NCBI RefSeq assembly: GCF_018919145.1
Contig: NZ_JAHLQJ010000016.1
Coordinates: forward strand, 62,001 to 126,000
DNA length: 64,000 nucleotides
Reading direction: 5' to 3'
Origin: Paenibacillus brevis
GTDB lineage: Bacteria; Bacillota; Bacilli; Paenibacillales; Paenibacillaceae
Positions 1 to 7,542 of the stretch are shown one piece after another. The notes under the pieces were generated by a model. It saw only the letters and a program-made list of their open reading frames with translations. It made no database searches and was not told the DNA's origin. The translations under genes and the position numbers were made by a program. Numbering within the stretch: the stretch's first letter is position 1; each line of letters opens with the position of its first letter.

Positions 1-278
1 GCTGACAATTGCCCGAAAGGCACCGCTTCCGGCAGAAGCTTCAGGTCGATGCAATCGATGCTGCCTTGCTCGAACAGCGCGTCCTTGACTCCCGCTATAG
101 AGCGAATAGTTAGCTCACCCAGGCCGGAGACGGCGGCTGCCCGCTTCAAGCTTGCCAGATCGCCGATGACAACCGGCTGGCATATCTCGTAAACATCCGG
201 GTGCGTTAACGCCTTCACAATAATCTCGGGTCCAATACCGGCCGCATCCCCCATAGTAATGGCAATAATCGGCTTCAT
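1..278 (-). CDS. pdxA2: PdxA-family dehydrogenase, probably 4-phospho-D-threonate 3-dehydrogenase (3' part outside window)
   Basis: Only the N-terminal 92 codons are inside the window. The protein opens MKPIIAITMGDAAGIGPEII, the glycine-rich signature of the PdxA family (NAD-dependent oxidative decarboxylases that need a divalent metal). Its ATG overlaps the TAA stop of the preceding DUF1537 kinase by one base, so the two are translationally coupled. In the known DUF1537 pathways a PdxA2 enzyme oxidises 4-phospho-D-threonate and decarboxylates it to dihydroxyacetone phosphate. This pairing makes catabolism likelier than pyridoxal phosphate synthesis, where PdxA acts on 4-phosphohydroxy-L-threonine. 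The missing C-terminal part would be needed to tell the two apart. Confidence 0.85.
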   Translation of the reverse strand, partial: MKPIIAITMGDAAGIGPEIIVKALTHPDVYEICQPVVIGDLASLKRAAAVSGLGELTIRSIAGVKDALFEQGSIDCIDLKLLPEAVPFGQLS

Positions 279-1639
279 TATGTCACACCTTTCTGTAGTG
301 CATTCACGGAGCGCACCAGAACCTGATCGCTTCCGAAGGCCCCTGCTTTCGTAATAATATATCTGCCGGCTTCCCCCGGTGTCCGCCCAAGCGGAACCCC
401 GTTCTCCACCTCATCTATGAGCTTGATCTCTACATCGCTTAAATGGCGGCAAACCTGCTTCGCGGTATCTCCTCCGGTCAGCACCATATGGCGGATTCCG
501 CACTCGGTGATAATATCAGCAGCTAACCGGCCAAGCTCTTCGCTGATGCGCTCGCTTACCTCAGTTGCGCTCAGTCCGTTGTCATCCCCCAGCTTGCGGA
601 CCCGTTCGACCTCGTCCAGATCGCCCGACGTATAGAGTGCCACATGTTTTCCCTTCCGGGAGATGACATCGATGGCAAGCTCCCGGATCCGGTCCAGTTC
701 CATCCGGTATGAGCTTGGGAAGAGCAGCTTAGCAGATTCCACAACGATCGCATGCACACTGTCTTCCTTCACCAGCTCGGTAAGCTGGCGCCGCGACCAA
801 GGGTTGACGCTGCCGACGACAATAATCACACTATTCGAATGGTAATACAAGGTATTTTGAATAGGTGCTGCTTCCATTGGGAGAGATTTCTCCAGGACAA
901 CACCTGCTTGCTCCGAGGCCTCTCTCATGCTGCGGAGAACTTGCGCCGTCAGAGCGCCTGCCAAACCCGCGGACCCGGCCCATACCACCTTCGGGCCTCC
1001 AGGTTCAACGGGAAACAAAGAAGCGATCAAGTTCAAATCCTCTTCATGCTCCGCATCGAACACCAGATAGGGAATGCCGGATTGGCGATGCTTCGCAATC
1101 TGCTCATCCAACAGAGCCCGCTCTCCTCGTAACAGTTCCAGCGAAATAAAGGCTGCTGGATAACGGCTTTGCCGCTCCAGAATGGCTGAGAAGGCCGACT
1201 CCGTTGCCGGGTGCTTGGGATCATGAGCCATTTCCGTCTCGTGCAGCGGCCTCCCATTTACGTACATAATTCCATCCGTCAGCTTGCGGCCGGCTCCGGG
1301 AAAAGAAGGGGCGATAACGATAAAGTCAGGCTGCAGCGTGTCATAGACGGCGTCCAGCTCGCTCCCGATATTTCCGCGAAGCGTAGAATCAAACTTTTTA
1401 TAAATGACAGGCGGGGAAGCTTCCCCTCCGTGTCCCAGAAACAAGCATACATCCTTGACTTTCTGATAAGCCTCCAGGGGTGGAAGGGAGCGGCTATCGG
1501 TATCAAACACAACCGCCTCCTGTTTCCCGCCGCCCGTCTTCAGCTCAAGCAGTACAGAAGTGGACAAGCCCTGCCGGGCCATTTGCACCCCCGTATCGTT
1601 CGCCCCGGTCAAATCATCCGCGATGACGGCGATGTTCAT
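278..1639 (-). CDS. dtnK: Four-carbon acid sugar kinase (DUF1537), probable D-threonate kinase
   Basis: 453 aa, a normal length for the family. The N-terminal domain has the DDLTGANDTG motif (residues 9-18) and KKFDSTLRGNIG (81-92). The C-terminal nucleotide-binding domain has TGGDTA (388-393) and KAGAFG (431-436). The family phosphorylates C4 acid sugars such as D-threonate or D-erythronate at O4. Coupling to a downstream PdxA-type dehydrogenase fits the D-threonate route to dihydroxyacetone phosphate. The exact substrate stereochemistry cannot be read from sequence. The ATG is preceded by a G-rich ribosome site (GGGGGG, 7 nt away). It lies third in a minus-strand operon after the alcohol dehydrogenase and the regulator. 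Confidence 0.85.
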   Translation of the reverse strand: MNIAVIADDLTGANDTGVQMARQGLSTSVLLELKTGGGKQEAVVFDTDSRSLPPLEAYQKVKDVCLFLGHGGEASPPVIYKKFDSTLRGNIGSELDAVYDTLQPDFIVIAPSFPGAGRKLTDGIMYVNGRPLHETEMAHDPKHPATESAFSAILERQSRYPAAFISLELLRGERALLDEQIAKHRQSGIPYLVFDAEHEEDLNLIASLFPVEPGGPKVVWAGSAGLAGALTAQVLRSMREASEQAGVVLEKSLPMEAAPIQNTLYYHSNSVIIVVGSVNPWSRRQLTELVKEDSVHAIVVESAKLLFPSSYRMELDRIRELAIDVISRKGKHVALYTSGDLDEVERVRKLGDDNGLSATEVSERISEELGRLAADIITECGIRHMVLTGGDTAKQVCRHLSDVEIKLIDEVENGVPLGRTPGEAGRYIITKAGAFGSDQVLVRSVNALQKGVT

Positions 1640-1713
1640 TTTCTAACCCCCCTCCATACAACAGCAACCACACAAATACTACAGAACACGGCTTGAAATG
1701 CAGCCGTTTATTA

Positions 1714-3465
1714 TTAATCTTCTTTTAGTTTGCGCCATAAGGTCGAGCGATTAATCCCAAGCCGCTTGGCAGCCAGTGACTGGTTCATGCCCTCCTGCTC
1801 CAGCACGGTCCGGATGATGTCCCGCTCAATGTCCTCCAGCGGCTGACGCAGGTTCAATTCCTCCTTGCCTGGAGCAGGTGACAAACCGCTGCGGGCTCTC
1901 CGGCTTCCTTCCTCCAGCAGCGTCAGCGCTTCCGGTTCAATGAAAGGGCCTTCCGCCGCCGTTACAAAGAGCTCCATGACCGTACGCAGTTCGGTAAAAT
2001 TGCCTTGCCATGGATGCGCAAGAAGCGCCTCCATCACTTCCCCTCGGATCCCGGCAATCTGCTTGCCCTGCCGTTCATTCGTCCAGATCAGGCACGCGCG
2101 GATGCTGCGTTCCAGCCATGCCGTCTCCCGCAAAGCCGGGAGCGAAATACACTGATTCTGAAAGCTGCGCAGCAGCTTCCCGGCTAGCTGTTCTTCCTCA
2201 GCAAGCACTTCCGGATCCTTGTCAAACAGAAACACCGTCTTCATCTTGCGCTTGACGATGAACTCCGCCAGCTCTCTCTGTTGCTTGGCAGACAGCAATT
2301 CCGCTCCTTCTATGAGGGTGACGCGCCCGCCGCCATACAGCATCAGCTCCATCATGGCCTTCAGCACCTCTTCCGTCGATCTGCGGATATGAAGGCAAAG
2401 GATACCATCCCTTGATTCAGAGAGGGTCGCATTGATAACATAGCGTTTGCGTCCGCTGCCTTTTTCACCGTATACGACTGCAGGGTAAGATTGAAAACCC
2501 GTCTCTTGCCCCGCTTCTTCCTGATAGGAGAAAAAAGGAGCATCCGCCAGAAGGTAGCTGGCCGCAAGGCCGCTGTGCTCCGGTTCTTCCTCTGAGGCGA
2601 GCAGCATATACAGTTGGCGCTCATCCGCAGCAGGCAGCAATTGCGCCCGCAGATACAAGCCCTGATCAGGCTCATAAACGGATGTCGTCCGATCGAAGTC
2701 CGCTCCCCGGCTGACGTCTCTGAGCATTTCACGCAGACCCGGGTACATGGTATACAGCGTATCTGCCGTTTCAGGAAGATTCAGCAGATGCTTGAACGAA
2801 GTGTTGGCGAATTCCAGCTTGCCGCCTTGGTCCGTTGCCGCATACCCACCCTTTAGCTTGCTCAGCATCGACTCATACATTTCATTTTTTAACTTCAGCT
2901 TCTCAGCTGATTTATAGAGCTGTCCCGCCCGCGAGAACGCTTCCATCAATGACTCTTTGCCGGAGGTAATTAACACGCCCTGCAATCCGTTTTCCGCCGC
3001 CATCTTGACTGTAATGCTGTCGCCGATGACAACCTGGACGCCTCGCGCCTTGGCATCTGCCAGGGCCGCGCCGGCCTCCTGCTCCTGATGGATAACCGTA
3101 TATGAAATATCGACCTCCATCAGACTGGACACGGACATGAAGCCTTCGATAATGTTAGGGAATCCGATCATTTCACATTTAGCGTTATACCCTTTTACCA
3201 GCGTTAGTATCCGCAATATATCGAATCCTGAGACAGGAATTTCCACTACCGGCAGATAGGAATGCTTTTGCAGCAGCTTTGCCGTTCCGCCCCGGCTGAC
3301 AATGACATCGTAGCCTTCCGTATGAATGCGGCCAATCAATGGCAGCACCCTCGATAGATCTCCCTGCTCCACGACGATTTCAAACTCTTGCAGCTCATGC
3401 TGCAAACTCAGCGTTAATTCGGACAATCCCGGGTAAGGAGCAATGACAATTGTTTTAATTTTCAT
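1714..3465 (-). CDS. PrpR_N/PAS/Fis-HTH transcriptional regulator with degenerate AAA+ domain
   Basis: 583 aa from the ATG at 3465. An ATG four codons upstream has AGG directly abutting it, so the second ATG, with AAGGA 11 nt away, is preferred. Domains seen: PrpR_N-like sensor (about 5-190, with ISRGGTA-type ligand-pocket sequence), a linker helix, a PAS-like domain (about 205-300), a region aligned with a sigma-54 activator AAA+ module (about 310-510), and a C-terminal Fis-type helix-turn-helix ending AAKRLGINRSTLWRKLKED. The AAA+ part is decayed: the P-loop reads GEKGSGRKRYV instead of a G(T/S)GKE core, and no GAFTGA loop is visible. It therefore probably regulates without sigma-54 remodelling. 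It lies between the dehydrogenase and kinase genes and is the likely local regulator. Ligand unknown; an acid sugar is inferred from context. Confidence 0.75.
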   Translation of the reverse strand: MKIKTIVIAPYPGLSELTLSLQHELQEFEIVVEQGDLSRVLPLIGRIHTEGYDVIVSRGGTAKLLQKHSYLPVVEIPVSGFDILRILTLVKGYNAKCEMIGFPNIIEGFMSVSSLMEVDISYTVIHQEQEAGAALADAKARGVQVVIGDSITVKMAAENGLQGVLITSGKESLMEAFSRAGQLYKSAEKLKLKNEMYESMLSKLKGGYAATDQGGKLEFANTSFKHLLNLPETADTLYTMYPGLREMLRDVSRGADFDRTTSVYEPDQGLYLRAQLLPAADERQLYMLLASEEEPEHSGLAASYLLADAPFFSYQEEAGQETGFQSYPAVVYGEKGSGRKRYVINATLSESRDGILCLHIRRSTEEVLKAMMELMLYGGGRVTLIEGAELLSAKQQRELAEFIVKRKMKTVFLFDKDPEVLAEEEQLAGKLLRSFQNQCISLPALRETAWLERSIRACLIWTNERQGKQIAGIRGEVMEALLAHPWQGNFTELRTVMELFVTAAEGPFIEPEALTLLEEGSRRARSGLSPAPGKEELNLRQPLEDIERDIIRTVLEQEGMNQSLAAKRLGINRSTLWRKLKED

Positions 3466-3547
3466 ACAATGATTCATCCTTGTTTTTTATGCCATTATAA
3501 CCCAGTCGCTGCTCTTTAGGCAGCAATAAACCGTTCTTCACGAATCC

Positions 3548-4705
3548 TTAATGAAACAACTTGCCGTATACTGCGCCAATATCCTCCAGCGTCATCTTCT
3601 TCGGATTGTTATTCATTAGTCGGGTAACCTGTGAGGCCGCCAGTGAAAGCTCGGGAATATTCTCGCGTGCAGCTCCGAAGGCCGCCAAATCCTGAGGAAT
3701 ACTCATCTCCCGCGTCCATAACCGAATCTGCTCGATCACCTGCTCTGCATCCCGCTGTCTTCCCGTTCCCGTCTGAAGTCCCATCGCTTCGGCAACAAGC
3801 GCCAGCCGATCCACAATAGCATCGAAGTTAAATTCCATCACATGCGGCAAAAGCATGGAATTTGCGACTCCGTGCGGTACATGAAATTTCCCGCCGATCG
3901 GATAAGCCAAGGCATGCACGGCCGCCGTTCCGGCGCAGGTCAGTGCCATACCGCCGTACATAGAGCCGATTAACATAGCCTCACGCGCGTTTTTGTCTTC
4001 TCCGTGGTGATAGGCCTGCAGCATGCTGGCAGAAATGTTGCGGATGGATTCCAGTGCGAACATGTCGCTAAAACGGTTAGCCTTGTTGGAAATAAACGAC
4101 TCCAGCGCATGGGTAAAGGCGTCCATTCCCGTCGAAGCCGTAATATCACGCGGCAAACCAAGCGTCAGCAGCGGGTCTAGAATAACAAGCTCGGGCAGCA
4201 GGTAGCGGCTGACTACGCCGATCTTCAGTTCTTCCTCCGGCAAAGTCACAATGGCATTCGGCGTCACTTCCGAGCCCGTGCCCGAGGTCGTGGGAATCAG
4301 TACCGTCGGAACCCCTGGATTCGGAATCAGATCCGTCCCCAGCATTTCCCGGACAGAAAGATTATTCGTTTTCATGACAGACAGCAGCTTCACAACATCC
4401 AGCACACTGCCTCCGCCGATCCCAATAATAGCATCGCAAGGAACTTCAGCTATCGTGCTGTAAAGCTCCTCAAGCTGCGCGATGGTCGGTTCCGGCTGAA
4501 CATCGGTATTCCAGTGTACGGCAATTCCGCCGCTCTTCAAGAGACTTGTAACTTCATCCAATGTGCCATTGCTTTGAAGAAAGGGCTGAGATACAAGCAG
4601 CACGGACTTTAGAGAGCCTAGCCTTTGCAGATGCTCCACAATCCGCTCTAAGGAGCCGCAGCCCGCGACAATACTTCGAGCCGTTTGAAAGAAATACTGT
4701 TCCAT
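3548..4705 (-). CDS. Iron-containing alcohol dehydrogenase (group III)
   Basis: 385 aa, the usual length. The NAD-binding motif GGGSVLDVVK is at 97-106. The expected metal ligands are all present: D195 and H199 (MDAFTHALE), H264 (AVHALAYP) and H278 (VPHGVANS). The enzyme should interconvert an alcohol and an aldehyde or ketone with NAD(P). It is first in the operon with the PrpR_N regulator, acid-sugar kinase and PdxA-like enzyme, so it may oxidise a polyol or hydroxy acid feeding the kinase. That role is inferred from neighbours only. A sigma-A-like promoter lies 46 bases upstream. An imperfect GCTGC/GCAGC hairpin after the stop lacks a T tract, so readthrough into the regulator is plausible. 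Confidence 0.88.
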   Translation of the reverse strand: MEQYFFQTARSIVAGCGSLERIVEHLQRLGSLKSVLLVSQPFLQSNGTLDEVTSLLKSGGIAVHWNTDVQPEPTIAQLEELYSTIAEVPCDAIIGIGGGSVLDVVKLLSVMKTNNLSVREMLGTDLIPNPGVPTVLIPTTSGTGSEVTPNAIVTLPEEELKIGVVSRYLLPELVILDPLLTLGLPRDITASTGMDAFTHALESFISNKANRFSDMFALESIRNISASMLQAYHHGEDKNAREAMLIGSMYGGMALTCAGTAAVHALAYPIGGKFHVPHGVANSMLLPHVMEFNFDAIVDRLALVAEAMGLQTGTGRQRDAEQVIEQIRLWTREMSIPQDLAAFGAARENIPELSLAASQVTRLMNNNPKKMTLEDIGAVYGKLFH

Positions 4706-4750
4706 CTTATCTTCTCCTCTAGATGTCTTGGTACTTCAACTATCGCCTTA

Positions 4751-4778
4751 ATTATAACATAGCGTTATCATAATACAA
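4751..4778 (-). promoter_or_regulatory. Sigma-A-type promoter of the acid-sugar operon
   Basis: On the minus strand a perfect -10 TATAAT (4756-4751) follows TTGTAT (4778-4773) with a 16-base spacer, 46 bases before the dehydrogenase ATG. The -35 overlaps one copy of TGTTGTA (see the operator at 4815). Confidence 0.6.
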
Positions 4779-4814
4779 CACTTTATAAATTTATGATAAA
4801 TATAAACAAAATAC

Positions 4815-4831
4815 TGTTGTATATTGCAACA
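4815..4831. promoter_or_regulatory. Candidate operator, TGTTG...CAACA dyad
   Basis: TGTTGTATATTGCAACA has 5-bp perfect outer arms and lies just upstream of the -35 of the acid-sugar operon. The same TGTTGTA heptamer occurs in inverted orientation over the -35 (4774-4780). Two sites flanking the promoter would suit the operon's own Fis-HTH regulator. This is a prediction from position and symmetry. Confidence 0.4.
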
Positions 4832-4878
4832 TTTATTGTGAATAAAGTGAATTTATTAAGAACCATAGCAAACTAAGC

Positions 4879-5309
4879 AGACAGTCGTTGAAGAGGTGGT
4901 CAGGATTTTCATTCTCCAAATCAATTTTCTAGTGGACGGGATATGGCGACTATTATGGCTGAGCGCTTGATCACCTTAACGATTAACTGTAGAACGTACA
5001 ACTAAAACCTCGAGATTTCTAATTTCACAGGTTTAAGTGTGCCTCCTACAGCTTTTGGACTCGCTAGAAAGGAGTACCTTTGGATTTGCCAACATTTGCT
5101 AACGCGATACCATCGACCTGCTAACGCATTTCGAACCATTAGCCGACTTCTTCGCACATTCTTGAATGATAACGGACATTTTCGGCATTAAGGATGCTCA
5201 AACGGCTTTGGTTCACGCAACTCGCCTATCTTAGCAGCCAAAATGTCCGTTACATTTCCGGCTTCATCAATAGTCCCCCTTAAGGAGACGTAATGTCCGT
5301 TAGACCAAG
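4879..5309. repeat. Gene-free region with repeated AATGTCCGTTA and GCTAACG motifs
   Basis: The roughly 815-base gap between the dehydrogenase operon and the glpD end has no convincing gene. AATGTCCGTTA occurs at 5242-5252 and 5292-5302 and inverted at 5170-5180. TGCTAACGC occurs twice near 5097 and 5120. The pattern looks like decayed dispersed repeats rather than a promoter. No ribosome site or protein-like frame was found. Confidence 0.45.
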
Positions 5310-5474
5310 CATTTCCCCTCTGAGAAAATCTATCCAAATGTATCGATTGCGCTACTCGTATGCTGTCTGCATTGTTGCTTGAATTGCTCTAGTTACAACG
5401 CATCCGTCAAGCTCGAAAAGAAGAATATCGTCCTGTTAAGCGTGTCGTATATTGTTATACTGGCTGAAGCCATT

Positions 5475-5508
5475 AAAAAGGCGGCAAGAGCTTTTCGCTC
5501 CTGCCGCC
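5475..5508 (-). terminator. Rho-independent terminator downstream of glpD
   Basis: On the minus strand a 12-bp stem GGCGGCAGGAGC / GCTCTTGCCGCC (one G-U) with loop GAAAA is followed by TTTTT. Confidence 0.9.
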
Positions 5509-5522
5509 ATTCATTATCCGCA

Positions 5523-5615
5523 TCATTTCTCACGTTCGTTGATCAGCTGCCGCAATCTCTCCAGACTGCCTTTCAGCCGAATCCGGTCACCACCGATCTG
5601 CTGCCAACACCTCAT
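5523..5615 (-). CDS. Possible small ORF or readthrough tail after glpD
   Basis: A 30-codon frame starts MRCWQQIGGD and ends with an amphipathic, charged helix-like tail (LERLRQLINEREK). It lies between the glpD stop and the glpD terminator, and is exactly in frame with glpD. Reading through the glpD TGA would add 39 residues with no other stop. A GAGG lies 11 nt before the ATG. It could be a real microprotein, a remnant of a longer GlpD tail, or chance. Not recognised. Confidence 0.25.
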   Translation of the reverse strand: MRCWQQIGGDRIRLKGSLERLRQLINEREK

Positions 5616-5642
5616 CAACGCTCTTGCCTCATACCTAACGCT

Positions 5643-7436
5643 TCAGCCTTCTTGCCCGGTCCAATTGCCCGCTGCATCCCGCAGTTCCCGTTCCAGCTCC
5701 TGCCGATAGCGCTCCTCCGTCTCTGGGCTCCATCCGCTGGCCTTCGCCATATAGCGGATGACCGGCGCCTGATAGCGCCGAACCCAGGCGATGTCGAACA
5801 ACAGTGCGCCTGTTCTGCGGATGAAGAAATCCCCTGGCGTCACCGCCATCTCCTCGGCCATCGCATATTGCAGCGGCACCTCTACCTCCAGCGGCAGGGG
5901 CAGCCCAGCACCGGCATCAGCGGCTGGCCTCGCAGCAGCGGAGGAGGCGCCGGCTTCTACAGGTGCCGCTGCGGGATCAGCGCCAGCGGCATCCGCCGCA
6001 GAGGCCGCTGGCGCTGCCGCGCGCCGCTTCATCGCCTCCTTCGCCAATGCGAAGAGGCGGTCCGCATTGGCACCGTACCGGCGCGCCCAATGCTCTGCCA
6101 GCTCCGGCGATAGCCCCATAGCGGCGCCTTCGTCACGTTTGCCGCGCACGAACGCGGCAAACCCGTCACCGCCGCCCACCTGCCCGCCGGAGATGGGCAG
6201 CTCCCGGGTCGCACACGCGTGGAAACGCAGGCCATGCGCCTGCTTCAGCCTTGCTGCGACCCGATCCATGACCGCCTCGGCCATATGCCGATAGCCGGTC
6301 AGCTTGCCGCCGGCGATCGTGAGCACGCCGGACGGCGAGGTCCAGATTTCGTCGCGCCGCGAAATCTCCGACGGGGCCTTCCCCTCCTCGTAGATGAGGG
6401 GCCGCACGCCCGCCCAGCTGGACTCCACGTCCCGCTCCGCAAGGCGGAGCGACGGGAACATTCCGCTGATCGCGTGCAGCAAATACTGAACGTCCGCCTG
6501 CTCCACCGGCGGACGCGCGATATCCCGCTCTACCCCGAAGACCGTATCGGTCGTCCCGACATACGTCTTGCCCTCTCGCGGGATCGCAAACACCATCCGC
6601 CCGTCCGGCGTGTCAAAATACACCGCCTGCCGCAGCGGAAACCGCACCTGGTCGAACACCAGGTGCACGCCCTTGGTCAATTGCAGCACCTTGCCCTGGC
6701 GGGAGCCGTCCATGTCACGCAGGGCATCTACCCATGGTCCTGCCGCATTCACAATCTGCCGCGCCCGCAGCTCCAGCTTGGAACCGGATACACGATCCAG
6801 CACCTGAACCCCGCAGGCTTTTCCTTCCGAATCATAGAGGAATCCCGTCACCTTGGCGTAATTGACCGCCAGCGCTCCCTGGCCTACTGCTTCCTTCAGG
6901 ACGTCCAAGGTCAGCCGGGCATCATCCGTACGGTACTCCACGTATAATCCGCCGCCCAGCAGTCCCTCCTGACGAAGCAGCGGCTCCCGCTCCAGCGCTT
7001 GGGCAGGAGACAGCATGCGGCGCCGCTCCGACCCCTTCACTCCGGCCAGCCAATCGTACACCTTGAGTCCTAGCGAGGTACTCGTTCGCCCAAAGGTACC
7101 GCCTTTGTAGATCGGCAGCAGCATCGGCTCCGGTGTCGTGACATGCGGCCCGTTCTCGTAGACAATAGCCCGCTCCCGGCCTACCTCGGCTACGACTCCC
7201 ACCTCCAGCTGCTTTAAATAGCGGAGGCCGCCATGCACCAGCTTGGTCGAACGGCTGGAGGTTCCGGCCGCGAAGTCCTGCATCTCCAGAAGAGCGGCCC
7301 GCATGCCCCGGGTTGCCGCATCCAGTGCAATGCCTGCTCCCGTAATCCCGCCGCCGATTACCAGCACATCCTGCGGGGCCTGGGCCATCATACGCAGCAT
7401 CCCGTCTCTCCCTTGTGCCGAAAATGAAGAATTCAT
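5643..7436 (-). CDS. glpD: Aerobic glycerol-3-phosphate dehydrogenase, FAD-dependent
   Basis: 597 aa, longer than the about 555 aa usual in Bacillus. The protein oxidises sn-glycerol 3-phosphate to dihydroxyacetone phosphate and passes electrons to the quinone pool at the membrane. The FAD motif GGGITGAGIALDAATRG spans 28-44, and the family signature KLVHGGLRYL spans 65-74. The extra length is mostly an alanine/proline-rich, low-complexity insert at about 471-512, between the FAD-domain end and the C-terminal cap. The gene is clearly richer in G+C in this part than its neighbours. An AGGAGG lies 8 nt before the ATG. It is monocistronic, between two terminators. Product is DHAP, the same end product as the acid-sugar operon next door. 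Confidence 0.93.
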   Translation of the reverse strand: MNSSFSAQGRDGMLRMMAQAPQDVLVIGGGITGAGIALDAATRGMRAALLEMQDFAAGTSSRSTKLVHGGLRYLKQLEVGVVAEVGRERAIVYENGPHVTTPEPMLLPIYKGGTFGRTSTSLGLKVYDWLAGVKGSERRRMLSPAQALEREPLLRQEGLLGGGLYVEYRTDDARLTLDVLKEAVGQGALAVNYAKVTGFLYDSEGKACGVQVLDRVSGSKLELRARQIVNAAGPWVDALRDMDGSRQGKVLQLTKGVHLVFDQVRFPLRQAVYFDTPDGRMVFAIPREGKTYVGTTDTVFGVERDIARPPVEQADVQYLLHAISGMFPSLRLAERDVESSWAGVRPLIYEEGKAPSEISRRDEIWTSPSGVLTIAGGKLTGYRHMAEAVMDRVAARLKQAHGLRFHACATRELPISGGQVGGGDGFAAFVRGKRDEGAAMGLSPELAEHWARRYGANADRLFALAKEAMKRRAAAPAASAADAAGADPAAAPVEAGASSAAARPAADAGAGLPLPLEVEVPLQYAMAEEMAVTPGDFFIRRTGALLFDIAWVRRYQAPVIRYMAKASGWSPETEERYRQELERELRDAAGNWTGQEG

Positions 7437-7462
7437 CCTCCATTCCTCCTCTCGAACTCATA

Positions 7463-7526
7463 AGAAAAGGACCCCATTACACCTGAGACGTCAATGTCCA
7501 ACGCTGTTCATGTAATAGGGTCCTTC
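7463..7526 (-). terminator. Long-loop terminator after the HtrA gene
   Basis: A 15-bp stem, 7511-7525 with 7467-7481 (one mismatch), encloses a 29-nt loop and is followed by TTTTCTT on the minus strand. Confidence 0.75.
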
Positions 7527-7542
7527 AAGATGGCTTTTACTT

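Noticed and set aside
3491-3535. GCTGC/GCAGC hairpin after the alcohol dehydrogenase
   Set aside because: Only a 5-bp stem and no T run, so it was not called a terminator.
5379-6113. 244-codon plus-strand frame across the glpD 3' end
   Set aside because: Antisense shadow of glpD that also crosses its terminator hairpin.
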